Source: G963667675 sp965197565 | GTDB taxonomy: Bacteria > Chloroflexota > Dehalococcoidia > Lucifugimonadales > UBA3495 | DNA: 64,000 nt | Direction of reading: 5' to 3' | Assembly (NCBI GenBank): GCA_965197565.1 | Contig: CBDANK010000002.1 | Span: 62,001-126,000 of the forward strand | Shown here: one piece after another, positions 45,411 through 54,827 of the stretch | How positions within the stretch are numbered: position 1 is the first letter of the stretch | How the letters are laid out: every line of letters begins with the position of its first letter | Notes under the pieces: model-generated | What the model saw: the letters and a program-made list of their open reading frames with translations, nothing else | Database searches by the model: none | What the model was told of the DNA's origin: nothing | Position numbers and translations under genes: made by a program

Positions 45411-48260
45411 ATGGAACAAACAACCATAGACCGGCTCATCATCAACAAGCCCTATGAGGAGCCTGCGGAGCATTGGCGCTACAACCGGGAGACGCGCAAG
45501 TTCTCTCGGGAGCCGGGCCGCCGCCCTGCGGGTTACCTGGTTGCGTCAGGGGACTCTAAAACCTTCGACGATCCCGGCGTCTTCGTTGCAATCCCTCTGG
45601 TCAACCAGATTCGTCCGCGGGTAAAGGCGTGGCGCGAGGCCGGGTATCCCGGTGTAACGGCTATCACCAAGTGCCTGTTGGACTACTGGACGGACCCGGA
45701 GGAGTACGAGAACCGCCGGTTCTTCTTCTGTCAACTGGAGGCGGCTGAAACCCTCATCTGGCTGACTGAGGCTGCGGATAACGAGAAGGTAGGCCTGGAG
45801 ATTCCCAGCGATGGCGGGGAGTTCCGTCGCCTGTGTGCCAAGATGGCCACTGGAACGGGCAAGACCGTGGTCATGGCCATGGTCATCGCTTGGTACATCC
45901 TGAACAAGGTCGCCTATCCCCAGGACACCCGCTTCGCCAAGAACGTGCTGGTGGTTGCCCCAGGCCTCACCATCAGGAGCCGCCTGGCCGTCCTGGAACC
46001 GTCCCATCCTGACAACTATTACAAGACTTTCCATATAGTCCCCTCATCCCTATCGGAGCGGCTCCGTGATGGGAAGGTCATAGTCCGAAACTGGCACACT
46101 CTAAACTGGGAAACCGAGGAGCAGATCGGAAGGAAGCGGAGCGTGGACAAGCGGGGAGTCAAGAGCGACGAAGCCTACGTCCGTGGCGTGCTGGATGACA
46201 TGGCCGGCGCCCGAAACCTGCTGGTCATCAACGACGAGGCCCATCACGCTTGGCGCGTTCCAGCCGAGTCCAAAGTAAAGGGCGTCGCCAAAGCCGACAT
46301 CGAGGAGGCCACCAAGTGGGTGGGAGGCTTGGACCGGATTCATCGAGCGCGTGGCATCCTCACCTGCTACGACTTCTCGGCCACACCCTTTGCCCCTTCG
46401 GGCAAAAGAAGCTCGGAAGAAGCATTGTTCGACTGGATCGTGACCGACTTTGGACTGAACGACGCTATCGAGTCCGGGCTGGTCAAAACGCCGCGGGTAG
46501 TGGTCCGCGACGACACCCCGGTCGACGTCAAGACCTACAGGTCCCGTCTGTACCACATCTATAACGATCCGGAGGTGAAGGACGACCTGAACCGCCGCGC
46601 CCAGCCCCACGAGCCGCTGCCTGACCTGGTGGCCAACGGGTATTACCTGCTTGGCTATGACTGGAGAGAGGCTGCCAGAGAGTGGCGAGAAGCCCAACTC
46701 AAGACACCGCCAGTGATGATCACTGTCGCTAATCGCACCGAGACCGCGGCCCGGGTCAAGCACGCCTTTGACCGTAAGCGAATCTTGATAGATGAGCTCT
46801 GCGATGTGGAGCGGACCTTACACATTGACTCCGGCGTACTCAAGCGGGCTGAGGAGTCCGAGGAGCCGATAGCAGAAGTCATGTCGGACGGTGAAGACGA
46901 ACCTGAGAATAGAGTGGTGACCCCGAGGCTCACCGCGGACCAGAGGGCTGAGCAACTCAGGAGGATGGTGGATACCGTGGGGCGGCCGGGGCAGCCCGGC
47001 GAGCAGATACAGAACGTCATTTCGGTGGGGATGCTCTCCGAGGGCTGGGACGCCAAGACCGTGACCCACATCATGGGACTACGGGCGTTTACCAGCCAAT
47101 TGCTGTGCGAGCAGGTGATTGGCCGGGGCCTTCGCCGCACCTCCTACAAGGTGAATGACAAGACCGGTTTGTTTGAGCCTGAGTACGTCAACATATTTGG
47201 CGTGCCCTTCACCTTCCTCCCCCACGAGTCGGACGGCAGCGTAGCGCCAAAGCCTCCAGCGGCCAAGACCGCTATTGAGCCAGTGGCGGAAAAGACTCAG
47301 TTTGAAATCAGATGGCCCAACGTCATCCGCATCGAACATGTCTATCGGCCCCGACTATCTCTGGATTGGGGACGAGTTGAGCGTCTGGAGCTCAACGCTA
47401 GTGAAACGGCACAGGTCGCCGAGCTTGCCCCAATAGTGGATGGCAAGCCCGACGTCTCCAAGATCAGCAGCATCGACCTGGAAACGCTAGCACGGGAGTA
47501 CCGGACCCAGAAGATCGTCTTTGAGACCGCGAGGGACGTCTACGACCACATGCAAGCATCTTGGGCGGGAAGCCGTGAGTCTCTCATCGCCCAACTGGTG
47601 AAGCTGGTCGAGCAGTTCCTTCTGTCGGACAGGCTGCGCATAACGCCACCGCTCTTCTACCAGGACGAGACTGCTCGGCGCCTCATCATTACTCTCAACA
47701 TGACCAAAGTCGTACAGCACGTCTGGGAAGCTGTTCGAATCGATAACACGGAACAGCTTGAGCCTGTGTTCGACCGGGGCCACCCGATACGCTCTACCTC
47801 CAACATGGCTACCTGGTACACAGGCAAACCGTGCCATTTCACCAGCCGCAGCCACATCAACATGTGTGTCTACGACAGCACCTGGGAAGCTTCGGAAGCC
47901 TTCGAGTTGGACCACAACCCCCTAGTCGATGCCTGGGTCAAGAACGACCACCTGGGCTTTGAGGTGCTCTACGTATATCGGGGCGTGGTACGGAAGTATC
48001 GTCCTGACTTCATCATCCGCCTGAAGTCAGGGAATCTGCTGGTCCTTGAGACGAAGGGACAACCGGACGAACAGAGCCGCTCCAAGCGTCGCGCCGTGGA
48101 ACAATGGACCCAACCGTCAACCAGCACGGAGGCTTCGGTCGGTGGTCTTCCGACGTCTCTTACGACCCAGGGAACATCAAGGACATCCTGGCACGGCACG
48201 AGAAGGCCGAGTTTGGCAAACTTGGTTGATGTGAATTACAGAAAGCCTCCACCCTCTTAG
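45411..48260 (+). CDS. Type III restriction-like helicase/nuclease, frameshifted at the C-terminus
   Basis: A 949-residue SF2 helicase: Walker A ATGTGKT (residues 146-152), DEAH at 275-278 and the motif VI region CEQVIGRGLRR. The C-terminal nuclease core has P865-D866 followed by E880-T-K882. The family is the type III Res/BPTD_3080-like helicases, partner of the methylase. Near 48108-48112 one base appears to be lost. In the neighbouring frame the expected end (VNQHGGFGRWSSDVSYDPGN...) runs to a TGA at 48227-48229. The catalytic motifs precede the shift, so a functional protein is still possible. Confidence 0.85.
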   Translation: MEQTTIDRLIINKPYEEPAEHWRYNRETRKFSREPGRRPAGYLVASGDSKTFDDPGVFVAIPLVNQIRPRVKAWREAGYPGVTAITKCLLDYWTDPEEYENRRFFFCQLEAAETLIWLTEAADNEKVGLEIPSDGGEFRRLCAKMATGTGKTVVMAMVIAWYILNKVAYPQDTRFAKNVLVVAPGLTIRSRLAVLEPSHPDNYYKTFHIVPSSLSERLRDGKVIVRNWHTLNWETEEQIGRKRSVDKRGVKSDEAYVRGVLDDMAGARNLLVINDEAHHAWRVPAESKVKGVAKADIEEATKWVGGLDRIHRARGILTCYDFSATPFAPSGKRSSEEALFDWIVTDFGLNDAIESGLVKTPRVVVRDDTPVDVKTYRSRLYHIYNDPEVKDDLNRRAQPHEPLPDLVANGYYLLGYDWREAAREWREAQLKTPPVMITVANRTETAARVKHAFDRKRILIDELCDVERTLHIDSGVLKRAEESEEPIAEVMSDGEDEPENRVVTPRLTADQRAEQLRRMVDTVGRPGQPGEQIQNVISVGMLSEGWDAKTVTHIMGLRAFTSQLLCEQVIGRGLRRTSYKVNDKTGLFEPEYVNIFGVPFTFLPHESDGSVAPKPPAAKTAIEPVAEKTQFEIRWPNVIRIEHVYRPRLSLDWGRVERLELNASETAQVAELAPIVDGKPDVSKISSIDLETLAREYRTQKIVFETARDVYDHMQASWAGSRESLIAQLVKLVEQFLLSDRLRITPPLFYQDETARRLIITLNMTKVVQHVWEAVRIDNTEQLEPVFDRGHPIRSTSNMATWYTGKPCHFTSRSHINMCVYDSTWEASEAFELDHNPLVDAWVKNDHLGFEVLYVYRGVVRKYRPDFIIRLKSGNLLVLETKGQPDEQSRSKRRAVEQWTQPSTSTEASVGGLPTSLTTQGTSRTSWHGTRRPSLANLVDVNYRKPPPS

Positions 48261-48360
48261 AGGGGGACCTCCCCAGCGAAAAGTCGCAGTACAGTACACT
48301 TCGGCCCCCTTAACTATTTGGAGTTGATGAGCGCACTGGTACGGGACCGCGAATACTTAG

Positions 48361-48402
48361 TGCAGCGGAGTCAAAGGGCCGGTCCCCCTTAAATCTGAAC
48401 AG
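48361..48402. repeat. Degenerate copy of a dispersed repeat
   Basis: TGCAGCGGAGTC-AAGG-CC-GTCCCCC and the following -TCT-AACAG match 59537-59578 with a few differences. It lies in the 154-base gap between the convergent helicase and nuoN genes. Confidence 0.5.
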
Positions 48403-48414
48403 CGCCGACAAGAG

Positions 48415-49944
48415 TTAAGGAATCAACGGTCCAATGGCTATCTTGGACAAATCCAGCATATACCCTGGGGCGATACCGATCCACAACATTGTAGACCCAG
48501 CCAAGCCCAGCGCCAACCAGGAAGCGGGAGGAGCCGAAATTCGTTCCGTATTTCTAGCCGGTTGCAGAAACATTATCCGGATAATGCGGACATAGTAGTA
48601 GGCGGAGACCACACTATTGATTACTCCCAAAATAGCCAACCAAGTGAGGTCCGCCTTCACCGCGGCCGTGAAGATGTAAAGTTTGGCAATAAAAATGCTG
48701 GTGGGAGGCACTCCAACCAAAGCCGCCAGCGCCAAGGCCAAGGCCACCGCCAGCAAAGGCGCCCGCTGGGCGACACCGGCATAATCATCTATGAGGTCGC
48801 TGCCTATCCGGTTGCCGATGGCGATTATGGCGAAGAAGGCGGTCAAGTTGGCTGCTGCGTAAGCCCCCAGGTAAAACAGGACACTATCCGGGCCCACGGA
48901 TACGAATTCGGGCAGGCTTGAATCAACACCGGATGCCTTTACCCCCGCCGCCACTCCTACTAGAATGTAGCCGGCGTGGGCGATGGTGCTGTAGCCGAAC
49001 AGACGCCGAATGTTGCTCTGGCTTATGGCTACCAGGTTGCCTACGATCATAGACGCGGCAGCTAGAGCCGCCATCAACGCGCCCCAGTCCAAGCTCACAT
49101 CGAAGAACCCGACGTACAACACCCGCAAAAGTATGGCGAAAGCGGCGGCCTTGCTGGCCACCGATAAGAAGGCCACTATTGGGGTAGGGGCCCCTTCATA
49201 CACATCAGGCACCCACATCTGAAAAGGCGCCGATGAGATCTTGAACCCGAAGCCAACCACCATCAGCACCACTCCCACCAGCAAAATCAGATTGCCGAAG
49301 GGGAAGTCGCCGGAGGCAGCGGCCACGTTGGCCGCTATTTCCGATAGAACGGTGCTGCCGGTATAGCCGAATATCAGCGCCATTCCGTAAAGCATGATGG
49401 CCGAGCTGACGGCGCCGATAATCAAGAATTTCATTCCGGCCTCACTGGACCGGGAAGTCATCATAAAAGCGGCCAAGGCCACCAAGGGCATGGTGGTCAA
49501 TTCCAGGGCGATGTAGATAGTAATCAGCTCAGTGGCAGCGGCCAGGAGCATCATTCCGGTGGCCGAGAATAGGATCAACCCATAGTACTCGCCTCGATAG
49601 CGAGCCATCCGGCGAACATAATCCGTAGAAGACAGGATCACCAGACCCGTGGAAGCCAGGACCAGGAAGTTAAAAAACAGCGCGAACCGGTCCACGGAGA
49701 GGCTCCCAACCAGAACGCTGCTCACGCCGCTAGCAACAGGTCCGGACCCCTGTACCAGGTTCAACTGGTTGTCAAGGTCGAAAGCTTGGACCAAGCTGAG
49801 GGCAAGCGGAGCCAGCAGTCCCAGGAAAGCGGCTACTGGCAGCACCGTCTTGCGTTGGACGACCAAGTCCAGCAGGATCACTAGCACGGCGACACCGGTT
49901 ACCCCTAGATACGGGGATATAACGTATATGTCATGAGCGGACAT
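48415..49944 (-). CDS. nuoN: Complex I subunit NuoN
   Basis: An antiporter-like membrane subunit of NADH:quinone oxidoreductase, 509 residues, with about 14 hydrophobic segments (for example YLGVTGVAVLVILLDLVV and LIIGAVSSAIMLYGMALIFG). I take the ATG at 49944 (MSAHDIYVISPYL); the frame is open 63 bases further upstream, inside nuoM. It is the last gene of the nuo operon and takes part in proton pumping. Confidence 0.93.
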   Translation of the reverse strand: MSAHDIYVISPYLGVTGVAVLVILLDLVVQRKTVLPVAAFLGLLAPLALSLVQAFDLDNQLNLVQGSGPVASGVSSVLVGSLSVDRFALFFNFLVLASTGLVILSSTDYVRRMARYRGEYYGLILFSATGMMLLAAATELITIYIALELTTMPLVALAAFMMTSRSSEAGMKFLIIGAVSSAIMLYGMALIFGYTGSTVLSEIAANVAAASGDFPFGNLILLVGVVLMVVGFGFKISSAPFQMWVPDVYEGAPTPIVAFLSVASKAAAFAILLRVLYVGFFDVSLDWGALMAALAAASMIVGNLVAISQSNIRRLFGYSTIAHAGYILVGVAAGVKASGVDSSLPEFVSVGPDSVLFYLGAYAAANLTAFFAIIAIGNRIGSDLIDDYAGVAQRAPLLAVALALALAALVGVPPTSIFIAKLYIFTAAVKADLTWLAILGVINSVVSAYYYVRIIRIMFLQPARNTERISAPPASWLALGLAGSTMLWIGIAPGYMLDLSKIAIGPLIP

Positions 49945-49951
49945 GGAAGGC

Positions 49952-51478
49952 CTAACCACCTCCCGGCAATAGGGCCACCATGGGGTCCAGCCCCAACCGG
50001 AACACATCGGTCAACAAGGCCGGGTACACCCCGATGCCCACTATGGTGATCAGTAATATGGCAAGGGGAAGCGCCTCAATCAAGGATGCGTCGGTCAGGT
50101 CGGCGAACCTTTCTCGTTTCAGGCCAAATAAGGTGCGTTCCATCATCCATAGAATATAGCCGGCAGCCAGGATAATTCCCAGGACGGCTAGGGCTGTTGG
50201 CCAAGCGAAGGCGCGGAAGGCCCCCAAGAACACCAGCACCTCGGAAACGAACCCGCTTAATCCAGGCAACCCCAGAGACGCTAAACCGGCGACCAAAATA
50301 GCGGCAGCGACAAAAGGCATCCGGTTAGCCAGTCCGCCCAAGTCTGGAATGTAGCGGGTGTGGGCTTTTTCGTAGACCAGCCCCACACCCAAAAACAGCA
50401 GGCCGGTGATGGTCCCGTGGGTGAACAACTGCATTGCCGCTCCCTTCAGACCAGTCACGGTCAAGTTCCCCTCGGACACGCCAACCGAGCCGATACCGAT
50501 CAATACCAGGCCCATGTGACTGACGCTGGAGTAGGCAATAAGCCGTTTGAGGTCGGTCTGTCGCATGGTAACCACGGCGCCGTAGAGCACACTGATCACC
50601 CCCAGGGCCACGAGGACCCAAGCGAACCGATCGGCTTGGCTGGGGAACATGCCAACGTTGATACGCAGCAGTCCGTAACCGCCCATCTTTAGCATTACGC
50701 CAGCCAGCATCACACTGGCTGCGGTGGGCGCATCGGTGTGAGCATCGGGCAGCCAGGTGTGTACCGGCCAGGAAGGCAGCTTGATGGCGAAAGTAGCGAA
50801 AAACAGCCAGAACAGACCAGACAACGGTATCAGGACGACGGCTGAGGCCAAGAGTGTTCCTTTGGTGGAAAGCTCGGCCATGTCAAAAGTGCCAAGTCCC
50901 GGCGTGACAAATACCGCCACGATGGCAACCAGCATGAAGGCGCTGCCCAGGAAGGTGAAGATCAAGAACTTCATGGCCGAGTATTCTTTGCGCCCAGTGC
51001 CCCAAATGGAGATGAGCATGTACATGGGCACCAGCTCCAACTCCCAAAAGAGGAAGAAGAGCAGCAGGTCCAAGGTAGCAAACACGCCCATGACCGCGGC
51101 CTGAAGGACCAGCAGCCAGATGAAGTATTCCTTCACCCGGTGGCCGATGTGCCAGGAAGACAGGACCGCGCAGAATCCCAAGATGCCGGTGAGGGCCACC
51201 AGCGGCGCGCTCAGCCCATCCACACCCATAAAGTAACTGGCCCGCAGGTTGTCGCCGGGTATCCAAGGGAACCTATCGACCAGTTGAAACCGTTGCGCGC
51301 TGTCGCCTTGTTCAAAGAGACTGAACACCAGGAGGGACAGCACCAGGTCGGCCAGCGCAACCACGACGGCGAAGAGTCGGATATTGCGGTCGCCTCGCAC
51401 CAATAGCAGAATGACCATCGCTCCGGCGACGGGCAAGAACACCGTTGCGGTTAGGAGACCGGAAAATCCCGAGAGCAA
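49952..51478 (-). CDS. nuoM: Complex I subunit NuoM
   Basis: A 508-residue antiporter-like subunit with the family signatures FWELELVPMYMLISIWG (Glu for proton transfer), LPSWPVHTWLPDAHTDAPTAASVMLAGVMLKMGGYGLLR and AYSSVSHMGLVLIG. It pumps protons in the membrane arm. Seven bases separate it from nuoN. An 83-base gap before it (after nuoL) holds a small hairpin. Confidence 0.95.
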   Translation of the reverse strand: MLSGFSGLLTATVFLPVAGAMVILLLVRGDRNIRLFAVVVALADLVLSLLVFSLFEQGDSAQRFQLVDRFPWIPGDNLRASYFMGVDGLSAPLVALTGILGFCAVLSSWHIGHRVKEYFIWLLVLQAAVMGVFATLDLLLFFLFWELELVPMYMLISIWGTGRKEYSAMKFLIFTFLGSAFMLVAIVAVFVTPGLGTFDMAELSTKGTLLASAVVLIPLSGLFWLFFATFAIKLPSWPVHTWLPDAHTDAPTAASVMLAGVMLKMGGYGLLRINVGMFPSQADRFAWVLVALGVISVLYGAVVTMRQTDLKRLIAYSSVSHMGLVLIGIGSVGVSEGNLTVTGLKGAAMQLFTHGTITGLLFLGVGLVYEKAHTRYIPDLGGLANRMPFVAAAILVAGLASLGLPGLSGFVSEVLVFLGAFRAFAWPTALAVLGIILAAGYILWMMERTLFGLKRERFADLTDASLIEALPLAILLITIVGIGVYPALLTDVFRLGLDPMVALLPGGG

Positions 51479-51496
51479 CGCGGCTAGCTCCTACTT

Positions 51497-51517
51497 CCGG
51501 CGGCTAATAACCGCCGG
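51497..51517. repeat. Hairpin between nuoL and nuoM
   Basis: CCGGCGG and CCGCCGG are perfect 7-base arms around CTAATAA. On the minus-strand transcript it lies between nuoL and nuoM. A nearby doubled AATCACGAAA (51546-51572) marks a small inserted repeat. No T-run follows, so it is a processing or attenuation candidate rather than a terminator. Confidence 0.4.
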
Positions 51518-51561
51518 GGTTCAAAGTTTCTTCTTTGCCAACAGAAATCACGAAACAAGAA

Positions 51562-53619
51562 TCACGAAAGAAGGAACACGAGAATTATCACTAGGCTGCC
51601 TAAAAGGATGGCGGCGCCGTAGGCCTGCACTTCACCGGTTTGGAGACGCCCTATGGCCGAGCCGATATTGCGGAAAATCCAACCCAACGAATCAACAGTT
51701 CCGTCAACCAGGTTCCGGTCTATCCAGTCTACGGTCCCGGCGAACCTGCGGTAAAAAGCCCGGCGCACTACGGCATCTTCATAAAGGGCGTCAACGTAGT
51801 ACTTTTCCGACAGCAGAGTGTGCACCGGCTTGGCAGCTTCCAGCGGCTCTCTCTCGTCACCCTCCCGGCGGCGTAAGTACACAATCCCGGCAACAGCAAG
51901 TCCAACCACTGCCGCCGCAGTGGATATTGCGGCCATCCACCTGCTGAAGTCGTGTATCTCCAGATGCCCGGTCAACACCGGCACGGCATCCTTCAAGCCG
52001 GTCAGCAAGAACCCGCTGATCCAGTGCGCCGGGATACCGATCTCCCGGACCCACTGAGGGTTGGCAATATAGCCGGAAGCGATAGCCGCAGCGGCCAACA
52101 CCAGCATCGGAAGCAACATGACCACCGACGACTCTGCCAAGTGCATGCCGCCCGGTCCCGCTGAATGGTTGGCTGCTCCCGCCGGCACACCCTGAGCCCG
52201 GTCTTCCAGTTCACGCTCCGCCCCGCCGCGGAAACGCCCGTGGAAGGTCATGTGCAGCATTCGGAAGGTGTAAAAAGCGGTGAGCACCACCGCCGCCAGC
52301 AGGACGGCAAAGGTGACGCGGCTCACCCACTGGTCGACCAGGCCGGCGTCACTCCAGGCACCGACTAGGATTTCATCTTTGCTCCAGAACCCGGCCAGTG
52401 GAATGATGCCCACCAAGCTAAGTCCGCCGATGACGGTCATCAAGTAGGTCAAAGGCATAATTCGCCGCAAGCCGCCCATATACCGCATGTCAAAGGTCCC
52501 GGTGGCGTGGTTTACGTTGCCGGCGCCCAAAAACAGCAGGGCCTTGAAGGACGCATGAGTCAACAAATGAAACACGGCCGCGCCATAGGCCCCCACGCCC
52601 AAAGCGGCCATCATGTAACCCAACTGGCTGATAGTGGAATAGGCCATCACCCGCTTGATGTCGTTCATCACTAGGCCCATGGTGGCCGCCATCAATGCGG
52701 TGAATGCCCCAATCAGAGCCACAACCGACAGCGCGTCGCTGCTCTGTTGAAACACCGGAAAGAACCGGGCCACTAGGAACACACCGGCGGCCACCATGGT
52801 CGCGGCGTGAATCAGGGCACTGACCGGCGTGGGGCCTTCCATGGCGTCGGGCAGCCAGGCGTGGAGGGGGAACTGGCCGGACTTGCCCGCCGCGCCGGCA
52901 AATATTCCCAGCACCAGCCAGGTCAGAGCGGCGCCGCCCAAGACTCCCGCACCGCCGACGGCCAGTGGCTGAGCAGCGTGCCAGATGTCCGGAATATGGA
53001 AGGGGTTAAGCCCGGCCGCCGAGAAATCATCCGCCTTAAGAAACAGGTACAAGATCGCGATTAAAAACCCTACGTCGCCGATCCTGGTGACAATAAACGC
53101 CTTCTTGGCCGCCGCCGCCGCGGCGGGACGGTCATGCCAGAAGCCTATGAGCAAGTAAGATGAGACGCCGACCAACTCCCAGAACACGTAGAGTTGGATA
53201 ATGTTAACGGCCAGCACCAACCCCACCATAGAGGCGGTAAATAGGGACATGTAAGCAAAATACCGGGAAAACCCGGGGTCGCGCTGCATGTAGCCCAGGG
53301 AGTAGACCTGTATCGCCAGGCTGACCCCGGTGACGACTATCAGCATAATCGCGGTGAGTTGGTCGACCAGCAAACCAAGCTCAATGGCCGCGCCGCCTAC
53401 TTCCAGCCATTCGTGGCTTTCAAACTGAAGGTCGTGCCCCAAGACAACCGAGCGTAGGGTCCAGATGGACAAACCCAGCGCGACGCCCAAGGATGCTACG
53501 AGGGTCAAACCGCTGAGCAGGGGGTAACGGTTAAGAAAGGGCCTGATGACTAGGCCGATAACAACAAAAGACCCCAATGGCAGGAGGAATATGGCCCATA
53601 TCGCGGCTTCGCTGATCAT
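51562..53619 (-). CDS. nuoL: Complex I subunit NuoL
   Basis: A 685-residue proton-pumping subunit. It has FWELVGVSSYLLIGFWHDRPAAAAAAKKAFIVTRIGDVGF, KSGQFPLHAWLPDAMEGPTPVSALIHAATMVAAGV and the long C-terminal lateral helix region expected of NuoL. Its start directly abuts the stop of the small protein upstream. Full length for the family. Confidence 0.96.
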   Translation of the reverse strand: MISEAAIWAIFLLPLGSFVVIGLVIRPFLNRYPLLSGLTLVASLGVALGLSIWTLRSVVLGHDLQFESHEWLEVGGAAIELGLLVDQLTAIMLIVVTGVSLAIQVYSLGYMQRDPGFSRYFAYMSLFTASMVGLVLAVNIIQLYVFWELVGVSSYLLIGFWHDRPAAAAAAKKAFIVTRIGDVGFLIAILYLFLKADDFSAAGLNPFHIPDIWHAAQPLAVGGAGVLGGAALTWLVLGIFAGAAGKSGQFPLHAWLPDAMEGPTPVSALIHAATMVAAGVFLVARFFPVFQQSSDALSVVALIGAFTALMAATMGLVMNDIKRVMAYSTISQLGYMMAALGVGAYGAAVFHLLTHASFKALLFLGAGNVNHATGTFDMRYMGGLRRIMPLTYLMTVIGGLSLVGIIPLAGFWSKDEILVGAWSDAGLVDQWVSRVTFAVLLAAVVLTAFYTFRMLHMTFHGRFRGGAERELEDRAQGVPAGAANHSAGPGGMHLAESSVVMLLPMLVLAAAAIASGYIANPQWVREIGIPAHWISGFLLTGLKDAVPVLTGHLEIHDFSRWMAAISTAAAVVGLAVAGIVYLRRREGDEREPLEAAKPVHTLLSEKYYVDALYEDAVVRRAFYRRFAGTVDWIDRNLVDGTVDSLGWIFRNIGSAIGRLQTGEVQAYGAAILLGSLVIILVFLLS

Positions 53620-53823
53620 CTACAGTTTCCTGAGTATCTCTTCAGCCACGTGTTCCCGGCCAAGAGGGACGTAAATCCGAAAGGGGACTCGCTCGCCCCA
53701 ATCCCGGATGTCGCCCTCAGGCAGAATGCGGGTGGGCAGGCCCTCGCCCTCCAGGACCTCCTTCCACATCTCTGCCATCATAAGATTGGGCGCTCGTTTG
53801 AATTCGGTCCACATTGCGGACAT
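53620..53823 (-). CDS. Small DUF2007-like protein inside the nuo operon
   Basis: A 67-residue soluble protein (MSAMWTEFKRAPNLMMAEMW, LEGEGLPTRILPEG, FRIYVPLGREHVAEEILRKL). The beta-alpha pattern around an inherited GLPTRI and VPxGREHVAEE is like the DUF2007 (putative signal-transducing) proteins. It sits between nuoK and nuoL with no gap to nuoL, so it is co-translated with the membrane arm. Not a normal complex I subunit. Confidence 0.65.
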   Translation of the reverse strand: MSAMWTEFKRAPNLMMAEMWKEVLEGEGLPTRILPEGDIRDWGERVPFRIYVPLGREHVAEEILRKL

Positions 53824-53894
53824 AAGCTGTCAGCTCTTAGCTCTCGACCTTCAGTTAAATAAATCCCACGGACCTTTGGTAGGACAACGGAGGG

Positions 53895-54224
53895 TTAGTT
53901 ACGCAGCTCCGAGGCTTCGGTCAAGTCCACGGATTCGGTGTTCCGGTACATAGCAAACACGACACCCAGCCCCAAGGCGATCTCCGCCGCGGCCACGGTG
54001 ATAATAAATATAGCGAATACCTGGCCGGTCAACACCCCGCTGATGTCCTCCTGTAGTCCGGCCGGCGCGACGTATTTGGCTAGGGCGACCAGAGTCAGGT
54101 TTACCGCATTGAACATTAGTTCGATGGACATGAGCACAGCCAGCACGTTGCGGCGGGCCAGCGAGCCGTATAGCCCGATGGCGAACAGAATCGCCGCAAT
54201 AATCAGCATGGACTCAAAGGACAT
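53895..54224 (-). CDS. nuoK: Complex I subunit NuoK
   Basis: A 109-residue membrane subunit with three helices. It keeps the conserved glutamates in LMSIELMFNAVNLTLVA and TVAAAEIALGLGVVFAMYRN. It starts six bases after nuoJ and forms part of the proton path next to NuoJ and NuoN. Confidence 0.94.
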   Translation of the reverse strand: MSFESMLIIAAILFAIGLYGSLARRNVLAVLMSIELMFNAVNLTLVALAKYVAPAGLQEDISGVLTGQVFAIFIITVAAAEIALGLGVVFAMYRNTESVDLTEASELRN

Positions 54225-54230
54225 GGCGCG

Positions 54231-54827
54231 TTACCTCGGAGACTCAGGGGGGCGCGGCCTGACTAACGCCAACGCTCCAATGAGAGCAGCCAGGAGTAGG
54301 ACGGACACGGCCTCGAAAGGAAGCACAAAATCACCGATCAACAGGTCGGCTAGGCCAGCCTGACTGGCGGCTTGTTGTTCCGGCTCCGTAGTAAAGCCGG
54401 ATTCCTCCAGGGTCTCCGTGGTCACGGTGCTGACGGCGCTGGTCTGCACCAAGTCAACCCGCTCTTGTTCCCCTTCCGGAATCAGGTTCCAGTTAGTGTC
54501 GACAACCACTACTGTCAAGGTGGCTAGGAGTAAAGCCGCAAAAAGCAGGGCAGGCAACTGGAGCCGGTTTGGCAGGTTGCCTCGCTGCACATCCCTGGTG
54601 AGCATTACGGCGAAGATTATCAATATCGATATAGCCCCGGCGTAAATCAACACCTGCACCACGGCCAGGAACTCCGCGTTAAGCATTACGAAGAACCCGG
54701 CCACCGCAACAAAAACAACTATCAGTAGCAGCGCGGCCCGGAAGAGGTCTCGCATCAGGACTACTCCCAGCGCGGCGCCGATGGCGACGATGCCGAGAAA
54801 CCAGAAGATAACGTCCTGAAAGAGCAT
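54231..54827 (-). CDS. nuoJ: Complex I subunit NuoJ
   Basis: A 198-residue membrane subunit. DLFRAALLLIVVFVAVAGFFVMLNAEFLAVVQVLIYAGAISILIIFAVML matches the NuoJ core. A hydrophilic loop (about residues 110-155) and a final helix follow. It abuts the end of nuoI. Confidence 0.93.
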   Translation of the reverse strand: MLFQDVIFWFLGIVAIGAALGVVLMRDLFRAALLLIVVFVAVAGFFVMLNAEFLAVVQVLIYAGAISILIIFAVMLTRDVQRGNLPNRLQLPALLFAALLLATLTVVVVDTNWNLIPEGEQERVDLVQTSAVSTVTTETLEESGFTTEPEQQAASQAGLADLLIGDFVLPFEAVSVLLLAALIGALALVRPRPPESPR

